Positions 1 to 8,011 of a stretch of DNA of 12,493 nucleotides are shown here, piece by piece (position 1 is the stretch's first letter; each line of letters starts with the position of its first letter). The translations under genes and the position numbers were made by a program. Location: positions 1-12,493 of the forward strand of contig JAGRHE010000075.1 of NCBI GenBank assembly GCA_020445165.1. The letters are read 5' to 3'. The DNA is from Gammaproteobacteria bacterium. GTDB taxonomy: Bacteria > Pseudomonadota > Gammaproteobacteria > Chromatiales > Sedimenticolaceae. The notes beneath the pieces are model-generated. The model made no database searches. It had not been told where the DNA came from and saw only the letters and a list, made by a program, of their open reading frames with translations.

Positions 1-518
1 CCCAGGCCCTGGAGCAGCTGCTCAACGATACCAACTGGAAAGAGCTCGATTACCTGGTGATCGACCTGCCGCCCGGTACCGGTGACACCCAGCTGACCCT
101 GGCGCAGAAGGTGCCGGTATCAGGTGCGATCGTGGTCACCACGCCGCAGGACATCGCCCTGCTGGATGCGCGCAAGGGCTTCAAGATGTTCGAGAAGGTC
201 GAGGTGCCGATCCTCGGTATCGTCGAGAACATGTCGATCCACATCTGTTCGAAGTGTGGCCACGAGGAGCACATCTTCGGTGAGGGCGGTGGCAGCCGCA
301 TGGCCGAGGAGTACGGCGTGACCTTCCTGGGTGCATTGCCGCTCGAAACCCGTATCCGGGAAGAGACCGACTCGGGCAAGCCGACCGTGGTCGCCGAGCC
401 GGAAGCGCGCCCGTCGATGATCTACCGCGAGATTGCGCGCAAGGCCGCTGCCAAGTTGTCGCGCCAGGCCAAGAGCTACGCCGCGAAGTTTCCGAACATC
501 GTCATCCAGAACAACTGA
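1..518 (+). CDS. apbC: Mrp/ApbC-family iron-sulfur carrier ATPase, 3' part
   Basis: This is the C-terminal 171 codons of a Mrp/ApbC/NBP35-type P-loop ATPase; the reading frame is open from base 3 and the start lies left of the window. In this family the cytosolic dimer binds a [4Fe-4S] cluster and passes it to apoproteins. Visible hallmarks are the family block YLVIDLPPGTGDTQLTL near the left edge, the TPQD segment, and the CxxC pair in HICSKCGHEE (about bases 240-270), whose cysteines bridge the cluster between subunits. The Walker A loop would be upstream and is not seen. The C-terminus extends about 15 residues past the usual IAR helix, with a lysine- and alanine-rich tail. It ends in TGA and is followed 27 bases later by an intrinsic terminator, so it is the last gene of its transcript. 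The family call is firm; the physiological client proteins are unknown. Confidence 0.94.
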   Translation, partial: QALEQLLNDTNWKELDYLVIDLPPGTGDTQLTLAQKVPVSGAIVVTTPQDIALLDARKGFKMFEKVEVPILGIVENMSIHICSKCGHEEHIFGEGGGSRMAEEYGVTFLGALPLETRIREETDSGKPTVVAEPEARPSMIYREIARKAAAKLSRQAKSYAAKFPNIVIQNN

Positions 519-545
519 CGGCCGGTTCGCAAACAGGCTCGCAAG

Positions 546-570
546 ACCCCCGCCAAGTGCGGGGGTTTTT
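546..570 (+). terminator. Intrinsic terminator of mrp/apbC
   Basis: A perfect 8-bp GC-rich stem (ACCCCCGC at 546-553, GCGGGGGT at 559-566) closes a 5-base loop and runs directly into a T tract (566-570, then GTTGG). It lies 27 bases after the mrp stop codon and separates mrp from pyk. Confidence 0.88.
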
Positions 571-598
571 GTTGGCGGGGTAGTCGCCGGTCATCGAC

Positions 599-627
599 TT
601 ATCATCGCCGCATGCACGGCGCATACT
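599..627 (+). promoter_or_regulatory. Possible sigma-70 promoter of pyk with internal dyad
   Basis: TTATCA (599-604) and CATACT (622-627) are separated by 17 bases, and each matches four of six consensus positions. The spacer contains the inverted repeat CGCCG (606-610) / CGGCG (617-621) around CATGCA, which could be an operator or chance in GC-rich DNA. Predicted transcription would begin near 634, giving a leader of about 30 bases before the pyk start. The fit is only fair. Confidence 0.3.
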
Positions 628-664
628 GTCGACCGATCGTCGCAAGCCGTAACCGGAGAGATGC

Positions 665-2077
665 ATGGATCTGCCGCGTAACAAGACCAAGATCGTTTGC
701 ACCATCGGCCCGGCTTCGGACAGTCCGGCGATGCTGCGTGACATGCTCGTTGCCGGTATGAACGTTGCCCGCCTGAACTTCTCGCACGGCGATTTCGACA
801 GTCACGCTCAGACGATCAAACGCCTGCGCGAGGCGGCAGCGGCGACCGGGCGTCGTCTGGCGATCATGGCCGATCTGCCGGGACCCAAGATCCGCATCGG
901 TGAGTTGTCGCCCGAGCCGGTCGAGCTGGCCACCGGCGACGAGATCGTGCTGACCACGGACGATGTCGTCGGTGATGCGCGACGCATCCCGGTCAACCTC
1001 GATCGCCTGCCAAAAGTGGTCGCGGTCGACGACAAGCTGTTCCTCAACGATGGCCTGATCTCGCTGCGGGTACTTGCCATCGACGGTAATGACGTTCGCT
1101 GCCAGGTGCGCGCCGGCGGTGAACTGGCCTCGCGCAAGGGACTGAGCCTGCCCGGGATCGACCTCGGCTTCAGCGCGTTTACCGAACGTGATCGCGACTG
1201 CCTGGCGTTCGCGCTGGCGCATGGCGTGGATGCGGTCAGCCAGTCGTTCGTCGCCAACGCCGACGACGTGACCGCGGTGAAGAATGCGGCGGCAGAGTTG
1301 GGCTACCAACCATTCGTGATCGCCAAGATCGAACGCGCGGGTGCACTGCAGCACCTGGATGAGATCCTGCAGGCCTGCGACGGCCTGATGGTGGCGCGTG
1401 GCGACCTCGGCGTCGAGGTGCCGATCGCCGAGATGGCGGTGATCCAGAAACGCCTGATGCAGGCCGCCAATGCGCACGCAAAACCGGTCATCACGGCTAC
1501 GCAGATGCTCGAATCGATGACCGAACACCGTCGCCCGACCCGCGCCGAGGCGACCGATGTCGCCAACGCGATTCTCGATGGCACCGACGCGGTGATGCTG
1601 TCGGGCGAGTCGGCGATGGGGCGCTACCCGGTCGAGGCGGTCGAGATGCTGGCCGAGATCGCGGCGGCAACCGAGCCACATCGGCAGCGTTCCCCCATTG
1701 ATTTGCGCGCACCGCAACAGGTTGCCTTGCCCGACCTGATCGCACGCAGCATCCACCAGGCGCAGTCGGCTTTGAACCCGGTCGCGGTCTGCGTGCCGAC
1801 GCGCTCCGGGTCGATGGCGCGCCAGGTCACCCGTTTCCGGTTGCCGACCTGGATCACGGCATTTTCGGTACAGGCGGCGACCTGCCAGGCGCTGCAGTTT
1901 TCCTACGGCATACTGCCGGTACAGGTTGAGACGGAATCCGCCGATTGGACACCGTTTCTGCGCCGCTGGATGGCCGGCCAGGGGATCGAAACCGGGCTGG
2001 CGATACTTGCCCAGGGTCCATCCGAGGAATACCCCTGTGGCAACCACCGGATGGAACTGGTCGATCTCAGCCTGTAA
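665..2077 (+). CDS. pyk: Pyruvate kinase
   Basis: This is cytosolic pyruvate kinase, which converts phosphoenolpyruvate and ADP to pyruvate and ATP, the last step of glycolysis. At 470 residues it has the standard length for a bacterial enzyme. The N-terminal block TKIVCTIGPAS and RLNFSHG (residues 36-42) are typical. DLPGPKIR (70-77) marks the start of the B domain. The active-site segment VIAKIERAGAL carries the catalytic lysine (K221) and the metal ligand E223, MVARGDLGVEVP (242-253) carries the ligand D247, and PTRAEATDVANAILDGTDAVMLSGE follows from 291. The C-terminal regulatory domain (from about 355) is more divergent than the rest, so effector control cannot be predicted. The start is set by GGAGAG at 655-660, four bases before the ATG; the ATG at 661 is in another frame. 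The gene is transcribed alone, between the mrp terminator and a convergent operon. Confidence 0.97.
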   Translation: MDLPRNKTKIVCTIGPASDSPAMLRDMLVAGMNVARLNFSHGDFDSHAQTIKRLREAAAATGRRLAIMADLPGPKIRIGELSPEPVELATGDEIVLTTDDVVGDARRIPVNLDRLPKVVAVDDKLFLNDGLISLRVLAIDGNDVRCQVRAGGELASRKGLSLPGIDLGFSAFTERDRDCLAFALAHGVDAVSQSFVANADDVTAVKNAAAELGYQPFVIAKIERAGALQHLDEILQACDGLMVARGDLGVEVPIAEMAVIQKRLMQAANAHAKPVITATQMLESMTEHRRPTRAEATDVANAILDGTDAVMLSGESAMGRYPVEAVEMLAEIAAATEPHRQRSPIDLRAPQQVALPDLIARSIHQAQSALNPVAVCVPTRSGSMARQVTRFRLPTWITAFSVQAATCQALQFSYGILPVQVETESADWTPFLRRWMAGQGIETGLAILAQGPSEEYPCGNHRMELVDLSL

Positions 2078-2150
2078 CCGGGCCGCGCGCCATCGGTTTT
2101 CAGCACAGGCGACGAGAACCGCCGCCTGACAGGCCGTGGTGTCTGCCTGC

Positions 2151-2753
2151 TCAGTACTTCACCGAGCAACCGTAAGGCCGGGTCACCGCCTGGCCGATAG
2201 CCTCGCCGGCGAGTAGTTGCGTCATCGCCTGCTGCACATACAGTTGTGCACGTGCGATGTCATCCGGGCTGGACGACGGAATGCTGTCGATACCCCCCAT
2301 GTAGACCAGGGTGCCGTCGCGGTCGACCAGGTACATGTGCGGTGTGGTTCGCGCGGCGTACAGGCGGCCAATGTCGCCGGACTCGTCCAGGATCACGGCA
2401 TGCGGTGCCGCGTTGCGGTCACGGGTCAGCGCGTTGGCCTCGTCGGCCGTGACGTGGCCCTGTTTGCCCGGTGCCGAGGAAATGATCGACAACCAGACCA
2501 CGCCTTCTGCCGCCGCTTCCCGTTGCAGCGCCTGCATATTGCCGCTGCCATAGTGTTTGCGCACATAGGGACAGTCATGGTTGGTCCATTCCAGGATGAC
2601 GGGCTTGCCGCGATAGTCGGCCAGCGTCTGTGTGCCGCCGTCGCTGTCGAGGCCACTGAAAGCAGGAGCCGGTTCGCCGATCTGCGGGTTGGCCGCGACT
2701 GATCCGGCCAGGCAAAGCAGGGCCGCGCTGAGCAGGGTCTTCATGGTCATCAT
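2151..2753 (-). CDS. Secreted thioredoxin-fold redoxin
   Basis: This 200-residue protein of the AhpC/TSA-redoxin class is probably periplasmic. Residues 1-21 form a signal peptide (MKTLLSAALLCLAGSVAA, cut near ANP). Next comes QIGEPAPAFSG and a thioredoxin fold. The active-site loop is NHDCPYVRKHY with C61; the second cysteine of the usual CxxC is replaced by valine, giving CPYV. The cis-proline is in TTPHMY (P138). The only other cysteine outside the signal peptide, C196, lies in the C-terminal GCSVKY and could be a resolving partner for C61, which is an inference. Possible starts are GTG 2759, ATG 2753, ATG 2750 and ATG 2744. AAGGAG ending at 2759 is five bases before ATG 2753, which is chosen; GTG 2759 would overlap its own Shine-Dalgarno. 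It is the second gene of an operon with the DsbD-like reductase, which would be a natural electron donor. Its exact substrate is unknown. Confidence 0.86.
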   Translation of the reverse strand: MMTMKTLLSAALLCLAGSVAANPQIGEPAPAFSGLDSDGGTQTLADYRGKPVILEWTNHDCPYVRKHYGSGNMQALQREAAAEGVVWLSIISSAPGKQGHVTADEANALTRDRNAAPHAVILDESGDIGRLYAARTTPHMYLVDRDGTLVYMGGIDSIPSSSPDDIARAQLYVQQAMTQLLAGEAIGQAVTRPYGCSVKY

Positions 2754-2755
2754 CT

Positions 2756-4834
2756 TCACTCCTTTTTTTGCACGGTGGCGAGGGCCTGCAACACCAGGCC
2801 CTCGGTCAAGAGTTGGGGCAGGACCTGCGGTTCACCGGCCGAAGCCGGGTAAAGCAGGTACAGGGGCACGCCGCTGCGTCCATGCGCCTGCAGCGCATCC
2901 GTTATCGCGGGATCGCGCCGGGTCCAGTCAGCCTTGAGATAGGTGATCCCGGGTGCGCCGAGGGCGGCGCGCACGGCCGGTGTCGACAATGCGACACGTT
3001 CGTTGACCTTGCAGGTGATACACCACGCGGCGGTGAAATTGACCAGCACGGCCTGGCCCTGTTCGCGCAGCTCGGCGACCCGCTGTGCACTCCAGCGGTC
3101 GGCCGTTTCGTGCAAATCGTCGCGGGTGTCGTCGAGCCTGGGCATGGTGGCGATACAGGCCAGTCCAGCAGACAGCAGCAGCGCTGCCGGCAGACGCCTG
3201 TGCCAGGTTTTGCGCCAGTCCTGCGCGCCCCACCACAGGCCGAAGGCGAGCAGTACGGCGCCGGCCAGCGCGACTGCCATCGCGGTCGAGTCGACCTGCT
3301 GGGCGAGCACCCACAGCAGCCAGGCCGCGGTTGCGTACAGGGGGAAGGCGAGTGCCCGGCGCAGGCGTTCCATCCACGCGCCGGGCGCCGGCAGCACACG
3401 CAACCAGCGCGGGCGGAAGCTGAGCAGCATCATCGGCAGCGCAAATCCGACCGCCAGCGCGGCGAAAACCAGCAGGGTTTCCCATGCCGGGCGGGTCAGC
3501 GCGTAACCCAAAGCCACGCCCATGAATGGGGCCGTACACGGGCTGGCGACGACGACCGCCAGCATCCCGGTGGCGAAGCTGCCGTGCATGCCCGGCCGGC
3601 CCGTCATCGTCTGACCGATGCCGCTCAAGCGGCCACTGAATGCGAACACGCCCGACAGGTTCATCGCCAGGACCAGCATCAGGTACATCAGGCCGGTGAC
3701 GACCAGCGGTTCCTGCAGCTGAAAGCCCCAGCCCAGGGCGGCGCCGCCGCTGCGCAGGGCGATCAGGAGTGCCGCCAGCGCCAGGAAGGTCGACAGCACG
3801 CCGGCACCGTAGACGATGCCGTGTGCCGCCGCGTCCTGCTCGTGATGGCCGAGCAGTCCCATGATCTTGATCGACAGCACCGGCAGTACGCACGGCATCA
3901 GGTTGAGCAGCAGGCCACCGAGCAGGGCGAGCCCGAGCGCCAGCGCCAGGGTCGGCGATTGCTGGCGGGTCGTGGCGGCTGCAGCCGGTCGGGCGTCGAC
4001 AGCGAACCCGCGCGTCAGGCGTTGCCCGTCGGCCGTCTCACTGACCACCAGCAGGCCGGCCAGCGACTGGCTGCCGTCGGGGGGTGCATCGCCGGTCGGC
4101 ACGCGCAGTGTCAGGTCATCGCCATCGAGCAACCAGTGCTGGGTCGAGGACGGCGACACCGGCCCCCAGTCGTGTGCGGCGAACCAGACCTCGGTGCCGG
4201 GCGCCGGAGTCCAGGTCAGCCCGGTCAGGCGCACTACCAGCGCTCCGTCGTCGACGCGATAGCTTGCCTCACCGGGCAGCGCGACCGGCCAATGGGCGCG
4301 TGCCTGCTCGAATTGCGGGTCGGCCCGGTCCGGATCGGTTGCGGCCGCAACGGGCAATCGCAGATCGATGCTGGCGCTTTGTGGGATGCATTCCTCACGA
4401 CATACGAGCCAATCGACGTCGGCGCGGACGATCACGTCGCCGTCGGCATCCAGCGTGGGTGTGAGCTCGGTCAGCAGCATGACCGAGTCCTCGTAGCCGT
4501 AATTGACCAGCGGTCCGACCGGTATGCGCTGTGGCACCGGCCACTGGAGTGCGCCGGCGTGCCACCCTGAAGGCAGGCCCCAATCGACCCGAGGCGCCTC
4601 GCCGGAATCGCCCGGGTTGCGCCAGTAGACGTGCCAGTGCGGGATCATGTCGAAGCGCAGGCCTAGCGTCAGCGATCGGCCGGGGACATAGGCGGGTTGC
4701 TCGGAAAGCAGCGTCAGGGTGACCTGCGGCGTGCGCGCCTGCGCGCTGGCTGAGGCCGGCGCGGGGACGCCGAGCAGCGCGCCGGCGATGATCTGCAGGC
4801 CCAACATGCATGCGCTGATGAAGTAGTGGTTCAT
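2756..4834 (-). CDS. dsbD: DsbD/ScsB-type thiol:disulfide interchange protein
   Basis: This inner-membrane protein moves reducing power from cytosolic thioredoxin to periplasmic thiol proteins. At 692 residues it is longer than E. coli DsbD and has the extended N-terminal region of the ScsB branch. A signal peptide occupies about residues 1-32. The periplasmic N-terminal domain carries a redox pair in DWLVCREECIP (C145, C149). The transmembrane core begins near 295, with cysteines C315 (LMPCVLPVLSIK) and C433 (ASPCTAPFMG) as the membrane redox pair. A C-terminal thioredoxin domain holds AAWCITCKVNE (C605, C608) and the cis-proline motif GVPLYL. All six expected redox cysteines are therefore present. 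The start at 4834 has only a poor Shine-Dalgarno (CCGGG touching the ATG), but it gives a complete signal peptide. The last codons CAA AAA AAG GAG double as the Shine-Dalgarno of the downstream redoxin. dsbD is used as a family symbol; scsB would also be defensible. Confidence 0.92.
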   Translation of the reverse strand: MNHYFISACMLGLQIIAGALLGVPAPASASAQARTPQVTLTLLSEQPAYVPGRSLTLGLRFDMIPHWHVYWRNPGDSGEAPRVDWGLPSGWHAGALQWPVPQRIPVGPLVNYGYEDSVMLLTELTPTLDADGDVIVRADVDWLVCREECIPQSASIDLRLPVAAATDPDRADPQFEQARAHWPVALPGEASYRVDDGALVVRLTGLTWTPAPGTEVWFAAHDWGPVSPSSTQHWLLDGDDLTLRVPTGDAPPDGSQSLAGLLVVSETADGQRLTRGFAVDARPAAAATTRQQSPTLALALGLALLGGLLLNLMPCVLPVLSIKIMGLLGHHEQDAAAHGIVYGAGVLSTFLALAALLIALRSGGAALGWGFQLQEPLVVTGLMYLMLVLAMNLSGVFAFSGRLSGIGQTMTGRPGMHGSFATGMLAVVVASPCTAPFMGVALGYALTRPAWETLLVFAALAVGFALPMMLLSFRPRWLRVLPAPGAWMERLRRALAFPLYATAAWLLWVLAQQVDSTAMAVALAGAVLLAFGLWWGAQDWRKTWHRRLPAALLLSAGLACIATMPRLDDTRDDLHETADRWSAQRVAELREQGQAVLVNFTAAWCITCKVNERVALSTPAVRAALGAPGITYLKADWTRRDPAITDALQAHGRSGVPLYLLYPASAGEPQVLPQLLTEGLVLQALATVQKKE
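2762..2768 (-). other. A AAA AAG slippery heptamer at the end of the DsbD-like gene
   Basis: On the minus strand the reductase ends CAA AAA AAG GAG TGA. The zero-frame heptamer A AAA AAG is the same slippery sequence used for -1 frameshifting in E. coli dnaX. A -1 slip would read AAA AAA GGA GTG AAG ATG and continue without a stop into the redoxin frame. No convincing stimulatory hairpin was found at the right distance, and the A tract may simply combine lysine codons with a strong Shine-Dalgarno. Confidence 0.3.
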
Positions 4835-4911
4835 CCCGGATTAGTCCGCTGGGAAGAGGCAACGTTCACGCTCGGGGCGTTTGCCATGGATCGTGGTGTC
4901 AGCGGCTGCAA

Positions 4912-4938
4912 TAAAGAATCCCGGACTGCCGACGATAT
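4912..4938 (+). promoter_or_regulatory. Sigma-28 (FliA) promoter of the chemoreceptor gene
   Basis: TAAAGAAT (4912-4919) and GACGATAT (4931-4938) are separated by exactly 11 bases. The enterobacterial sigma-28 consensus is TAAAGTTT-N11-GCCGATAA, so each half matches six of eight positions, including the important TAAAG and CGATA. The site lies 55 bases before the ATG of the downstream chemoreceptor, the class of gene that sigma-28 controls, and predicts transcription from about 4945. Confidence 0.72.
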
Positions 4939-4993
4939 CTGAGCCCAGATCGTACCGCGACGGAATCCACATTTGCCGGCAGGAGTTGTCTGG

Positions 4994-6610
4994 ATGAACA
5001 CCTCGTTGAAAACCAAGCTGTTTCTGGTCACAGCGCTGATGGTGCTCCTGTTCGCGACCCAGGCCGCGATCATGAGCTACAAGCTCGGCCAGGTCGGTGA
5101 CAACGCCCGCAACATCCGTGACACTTCGTCGCCGATCATTGAAAAGTCGTACCAGCTGAAACTGGCCGTTGTTCAGATCCAGCAATGGCTCACCGACATC
5201 AGTGCGACGCGTGCGCTCGATGGCCTCGACGACGGTTTCGACCTCGCGGCCGAGCACTATGCGCAGGCACAGCAGCTGTCGCGTGAACTTGGCCAACTCA
5301 ATCCGTCGCACAGTGACCTTTACAGTGCCATCCAGGGGCAGCTGGAGGCCTTCTACGAAAGCGGACAGCGCATGGCGCGCAGCTACGTCGCCGACGGCCC
5401 GGCGGCAGGTAATCGCATGATGGGTGAATTCGACACCCATGCGGAAAGCATCCAGAAACGTGTCGCCGAGGCGATGGGATTTGCGACGGAGTTGTCGAAA
5501 CACGACCTCGATCAGTCGATCGACCTCACCGGATCGGTGCGGTACTGGTCGCTGGCATTGTCGGCACTGATGATCACATTGAGCATACTCGCCGGGTTTT
5601 TCATGGTGCGCATGGTTATCGGGCCGATCTGTCGCACTGCACTGCTGGCGCATGAATTGGCTGAAGGTGACGGTGATCTCACCCGGCGCCTGGATGAGGG
5701 GCGCAAGGACGAGATCGGCGAGGTGGCCAGGTCGATCAATACCTTTGTCGACACCATTCGTGGCACGGTCGTTTCCATGGGCGACGTGGCGGGACAGTTG
5801 AACGGTGCATCGGGTGAGCTGACCGGCGTTGCCGGCGAAGGGCAGCACCTGGCCATGGAACAGCTTCGCGAGACGGAGGCGGTCGCCGCGGCCATGACCG
5901 AGATGAAGGCCAGCGCCGACGAGATCGCACGCACCGCCAACGAGACCGCAACCCATACGCGTGAAGCCGCGGAACAGGCGGGCGAGGGTGACCGGGTGGT
6001 CGAAAATGCAGCCGGTGTGATCACCGCATTGCAGGGAGAGGTGCAACGGGCCCAAGCGGTGATCGATCAGCTGGGCGACGACAGCAGCAATATCGGCACC
6101 GTACTCGACGTGATCAGGGGAATCTCGGAACAGACCAATCTGCTGGCGCTGAATGCGGCGATCGAGGCTGCCCGTGCCGGTGAACAGGGGCGGGGTTTTG
6201 CGGTCGTTGCCGATGAGGTGCGCACACTGGCCAGTCGTACCCAGCAGTCGACCGAGGAGATCCAGGCGATGATCAGTGCCCTGCAGGCGCGCGCCAGGGA
6301 GTCGGTCGCCGTGATGGCAGCCAGTCGCGACATGGCCGAACAAAGTGTTGGCGAAGTGACCAAGGCACGCGCGCTACTCGATGCCATCAAGTCCGGCATC
6401 GGCAGCATCCAGGAAATGACCTTTCGTATCGCGACCGCGGCCGAGCAGCAGAGCCATGTCTCGGGCGATCTTGACCGCAGCCTGAACAATATCGCCGGCC
6501 TGGCCAGGCGCAACGCCGGCAGCGCCGAAGCAACCGCCGCTGCCAGCACGCAGCTGCGCAGCCTGTCGCAGGGCATCGACCAGTTGCTGGGGCGTTTCAA
6601 GACCGGTTGA
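4994..6610 (+). CDS. Methyl-accepting chemotaxis protein
   Basis: This transmembrane chemoreceptor of 538 residues relays a periplasmic signal to CheW/CheA and so to the flagellar motor. TM1 is at about residues 8-28, followed by a helical periplasmic domain of about 155 residues with no recognisable Cache or PAS motif. TM2 is at about 184-208 and a HAMP domain at about 208-262 ([22 protein letters not shown]). A long coiled-coil signalling domain follows, with the invariant hairpin tip [20 protein letters not shown] and [13 protein letters not shown] (377-413). It ends RFKTG with no NWETF-like pentapeptide, so it probably lacks a CheR/CheB tether. ATG 4994 is chosen because GGCAGGAG (4978-4985) lies eight bases upstream; an in-frame TTG at 4973 would add seven residues and overlap that site. 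A sigma-28 promoter precedes it. The convergent cytochrome gene begins six bases after its stop, with no terminator between. The ligand is unknown. Confidence 0.95.
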   Translation: MNTSLKTKLFLVTALMVLLFATQAAIMSYKLGQVGDNARNIRDTSSPIIEKSYQLKLAVVQIQQWLTDISATRALDGLDDGFDLAAEHYAQAQQLSRELGQLNPSHSDLYSAIQGQLEAFYESGQRMARSYVADGPAAGNRMMGEFDTHAESIQKRVAEAMGFATELSKHDLDQSIDLTGSVRYWSLALSALMITLSILAGFFMVRMVIGPICRTALLAHELAEGDGDLTRRLDEGRKDEIGEVARSINTFVDTIRGTVVSMGDVAGQLNGASGELTGVAGEGQHLAMEQLRETEAVAAAMTEMKASADEIARTANETATHTREAAEQAGEGDRVVENAAGVITALQGEVQRAQAVIDQLGDDSSNIGTVLDVIRGISEQTNLLALNAAIEAARAGEQGRGFAVVADEVRTLASRTQQSTEEIQAMISALQARARESVAVMAASRDMAEQSVGEVTKARALLDAIKSGIGSIQEMTFRIATAAEQQSHVSGDLDRSLNNIAGLARRNAGSAEATAAASTQLRSLSQGIDQLLGRFKTG

Positions 6611-6616
6611 TAGCGG

Positions 6617-7459
6617 TCACTCGGGCCCCTTCAGCGGTCTGACCGAGCGCAGGTAGCGCACCATGGCCGCGCGGTCGGCTGGCGTCAGGCGCGACGTGGT
6701 GTTGTCGATCACCTCGGCCATCAGGCTGCCGGTGTAGTCGCCATTCGGAAGCGCCCCGGTTTCAAGGAAATACGCCAGGTCGTCATCCGCCCATTTGCCG
6801 ATGCCCGTGTCGCGGTCAGGGGTGATGTTGGGCACCTTCTCGCCCTCGGGGCCGCTCCTGCTGCCTGCCAGGTAGCGGCTGCGATCAAGCAACCCGGCGA
6901 ACTTGCGTGGGGTATGACATTCGCCACAGTGGCCCAGGGCATCGACCAGGTACCAGCCGCGTTGCAGTGCTGGCTCGGCCGGCGGTCGCGGCGGTTTCTC
7001 CAGCAGCCACCATTGCCAGGGTGCAAGCATCCAGCGTGATAGCCACCAGGGCAGTTCGTGTTCATGATTGGGTGCGTGTTGCGGCGGCAGTGACTGCAGG
7101 TAGTCGTGGATCGCGCCGACATCGTCAGCCGACAGCAGCCGGTACGATGTGTACGGGAACACCGGGAAGTACGGGCTGCCATCGTCGCGCAGGCCGTGGC
7201 GCACGGCGCGGTCGAATCGCTCGCGATCCCAGCCACCGATGCCGGTCTCCGGGTCGGACGTGATGTTGGGCGAGTAGAACACCCCGAACGGCGTGTCGAA
7301 ACGCCGGCCGCCGGCCAGCGCCGGGCCGTCTTCACGGGTATGGCATCCGGCACAACCGGCGGCCTCGAACAGGTACTTGCCGTCGGCGGCAATGGAGTCG
7401 CCGATGGCGACGAGCAGCACCAGGAACATGCCGAGCGGGGCAATGTGCCGATGCGCCAT
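6617..7459 (-). CDS. Diheme c-type cytochrome
   Basis: This 280-residue periplasmic electron carrier has two cytochrome c domains. A signal peptide or N-terminal anchor covers about residues 8-25 (MFLVLLVAIGDSIAA). The heme attachment sites are GCAGCH (C36, C39, H40) and HCGECH (C178, C181, H182). Each domain has the motif PNIT followed by TGIG-W, as in cytochrome subunits of membrane-linked alcohol/aldehyde-type dehydrogenases. The distal-ligand region of domain 2 has a methionine (LMAEVI, M247), but domain 1 reads PVFPY, with F101 where many relatives have methionine. A tryptophan-rich linker (about 137-152) joins the domains and may touch the membrane. ATG 7459 is chosen over an upstream in-frame start at 7555 because the upstream stretch overlaps the cytochrome c' gene and has no signal sequence. 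It lies 53 bases downstream of cytochrome c' on the same strand, probably co-transcribed. The redox partner is not encoded here. Confidence 0.9.
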   Translation of the reverse strand: MAHRHIAPLGMFLVLLVAIGDSIAADGKYLFEAAGCAGCHTREDGPALAGGRRFDTPFGVFYSPNITSDPETGIGGWDRERFDRAVRHGLRDDGSPYFPVFPYTSYRLLSADDVGAIHDYLQSLPPQHAPNHEHELPWWLSRWMLAPWQWWLLEKPPRPPAEPALQRGWYLVDALGHCGECHTPRKFAGLLDRSRYLAGSRSGPEGEKVPNITPDRDTGIGKWADDDLAYFLETGALPNGDYTGSLMAEVIDNTTSRLTPADRAAMVRYLRSVRPLKGPE

Positions 7460-7512
7460 GGGTCGATCTCTCAATGCGTCACCTGCCTGCCTGTGCCCGA
7501 CACGTCGCACCG

Positions 7513-7956
7513 TCAATCGTCTTTCTGGCGGAAATCCTCGTGGCAGCCCTTGCACGACTGGCCGACATCCTTGTGCGCGGCGGCAATTGCTGCGGAGTCG
7601 CCGCTTTCCACCGCGGCGGCAAAGGCGGCAGTTGCGTCACGCGCGGCATCAGCGGCCTGGCGGAACTTGTCCGGTTCATCCCATACCGCGGGCTTGGCCT
7701 TTGTGTCGCCGAAATCCGAGCCCTCGGGGAACAGTCGGGCAAGGTTGGCATTGAGCGCGGCGAGTGCCGTTGCGTGCATCTTCAGGTCGCCTTCAGGGTC
7801 GACCTTGCCACGCACGATATCCGTGCTCGCCCCCATGTGGCCACCGATCGCCTTCATCATCGCTTGGCGGTACTTGATGTAGTTTTCGGGGTCGGCCGCC
7901 GCGCTACCCGCGAACAGCGTGAGTGTGAGCAGGCCGGTCAGCGATAAGGTCTTCAT
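7513..7956 (-). CDS. Cytochrome c' (class II cytochrome c)
   Basis: This is a 147-residue secreted four-helix-bundle cytochrome. A signal peptide (1-21, ending GSAAA) precedes ADPENYIKYRQAMMKAIGGHMG, the usual first helix of cytochrome c'. The single heme site CKGCH (C135, C138, H139) is at the C-terminal end, as the class requires, and the spacing of the four helices and total length are normal. Members of this family typically have high-spin five-coordinate heme that binds NO or CO in the periplasm. They are linked to nitrosative-stress protection, or in some bacteria to electron transfer; which applies here is not shown. AGGAG (7963-7967) lies six bases before the ATG. The diheme cytochrome follows on the same strand. 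A perfect 11-bp dyad sits 56 bases upstream of the start and may be an operator. Confidence 0.93.
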   Translation of the reverse strand: MKTLSLTGLLTLTLFAGSAAADPENYIKYRQAMMKAIGGHMGASTDIVRGKVDPEGDLKMHATALAALNANLARLFPEGSDFGDTKAKPAVWDEPDKFRQAADAARDATAAFAAAVESGDSAAIAAAHKDVGQSCKGCHEDFRQKDD

Positions 7957-8011
7957 GCATCTCTCCTGTTGAAGGCATTCGATTGAACGAGCTTAGCAAG
8001 CCGTTGTGGGC

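Noticed and set aside
655..668. Shared string GGAGAGATGCATG before pyk and before cytochrome c' as a regulatory motif
   Set aside because: It is explained by a Shine-Dalgarno followed by a start codon in both; no longer similarity extends upstream.
602..2047. Minus-strand 481-codon ORF opposite pyk
   Set aside because: The translation is rich in R, H, G and Q with no domain, while the plus strand encodes an unmistakable pyruvate kinase. It is an antisense open frame typical of GC-rich DNA.
2106..2128. Hairpin CAGGCG / CGCCTG between pyk and the redoxin as a bidirectional terminator
   Set aside because: The stem is only 6 bp with an 11-base loop and no T run on either strand, so it is too weak to call.
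2768..4570. Plus-strand 600-codon ORF opposite the DsbD-like gene
   Set aside because: It is low-complexity Q/R/H/G-rich sequence with no recognisable family; the opposite strand has all six DsbD redox cysteines.
4858..4885. Imperfect inverted repeat GGCAACG / CGTTTGCC in the dsbD-chemoreceptor gap
   Set aside because: The arms need a bulge to pair and there is no associated promoter; chance is likely.
4841..6343. Minus-strand 500-codon ORF opposite the chemoreceptor
   Set aside because: It is a shadow of the coiled-coil MCP reading frame; no hallmark residues or Shine-Dalgarno were seen.
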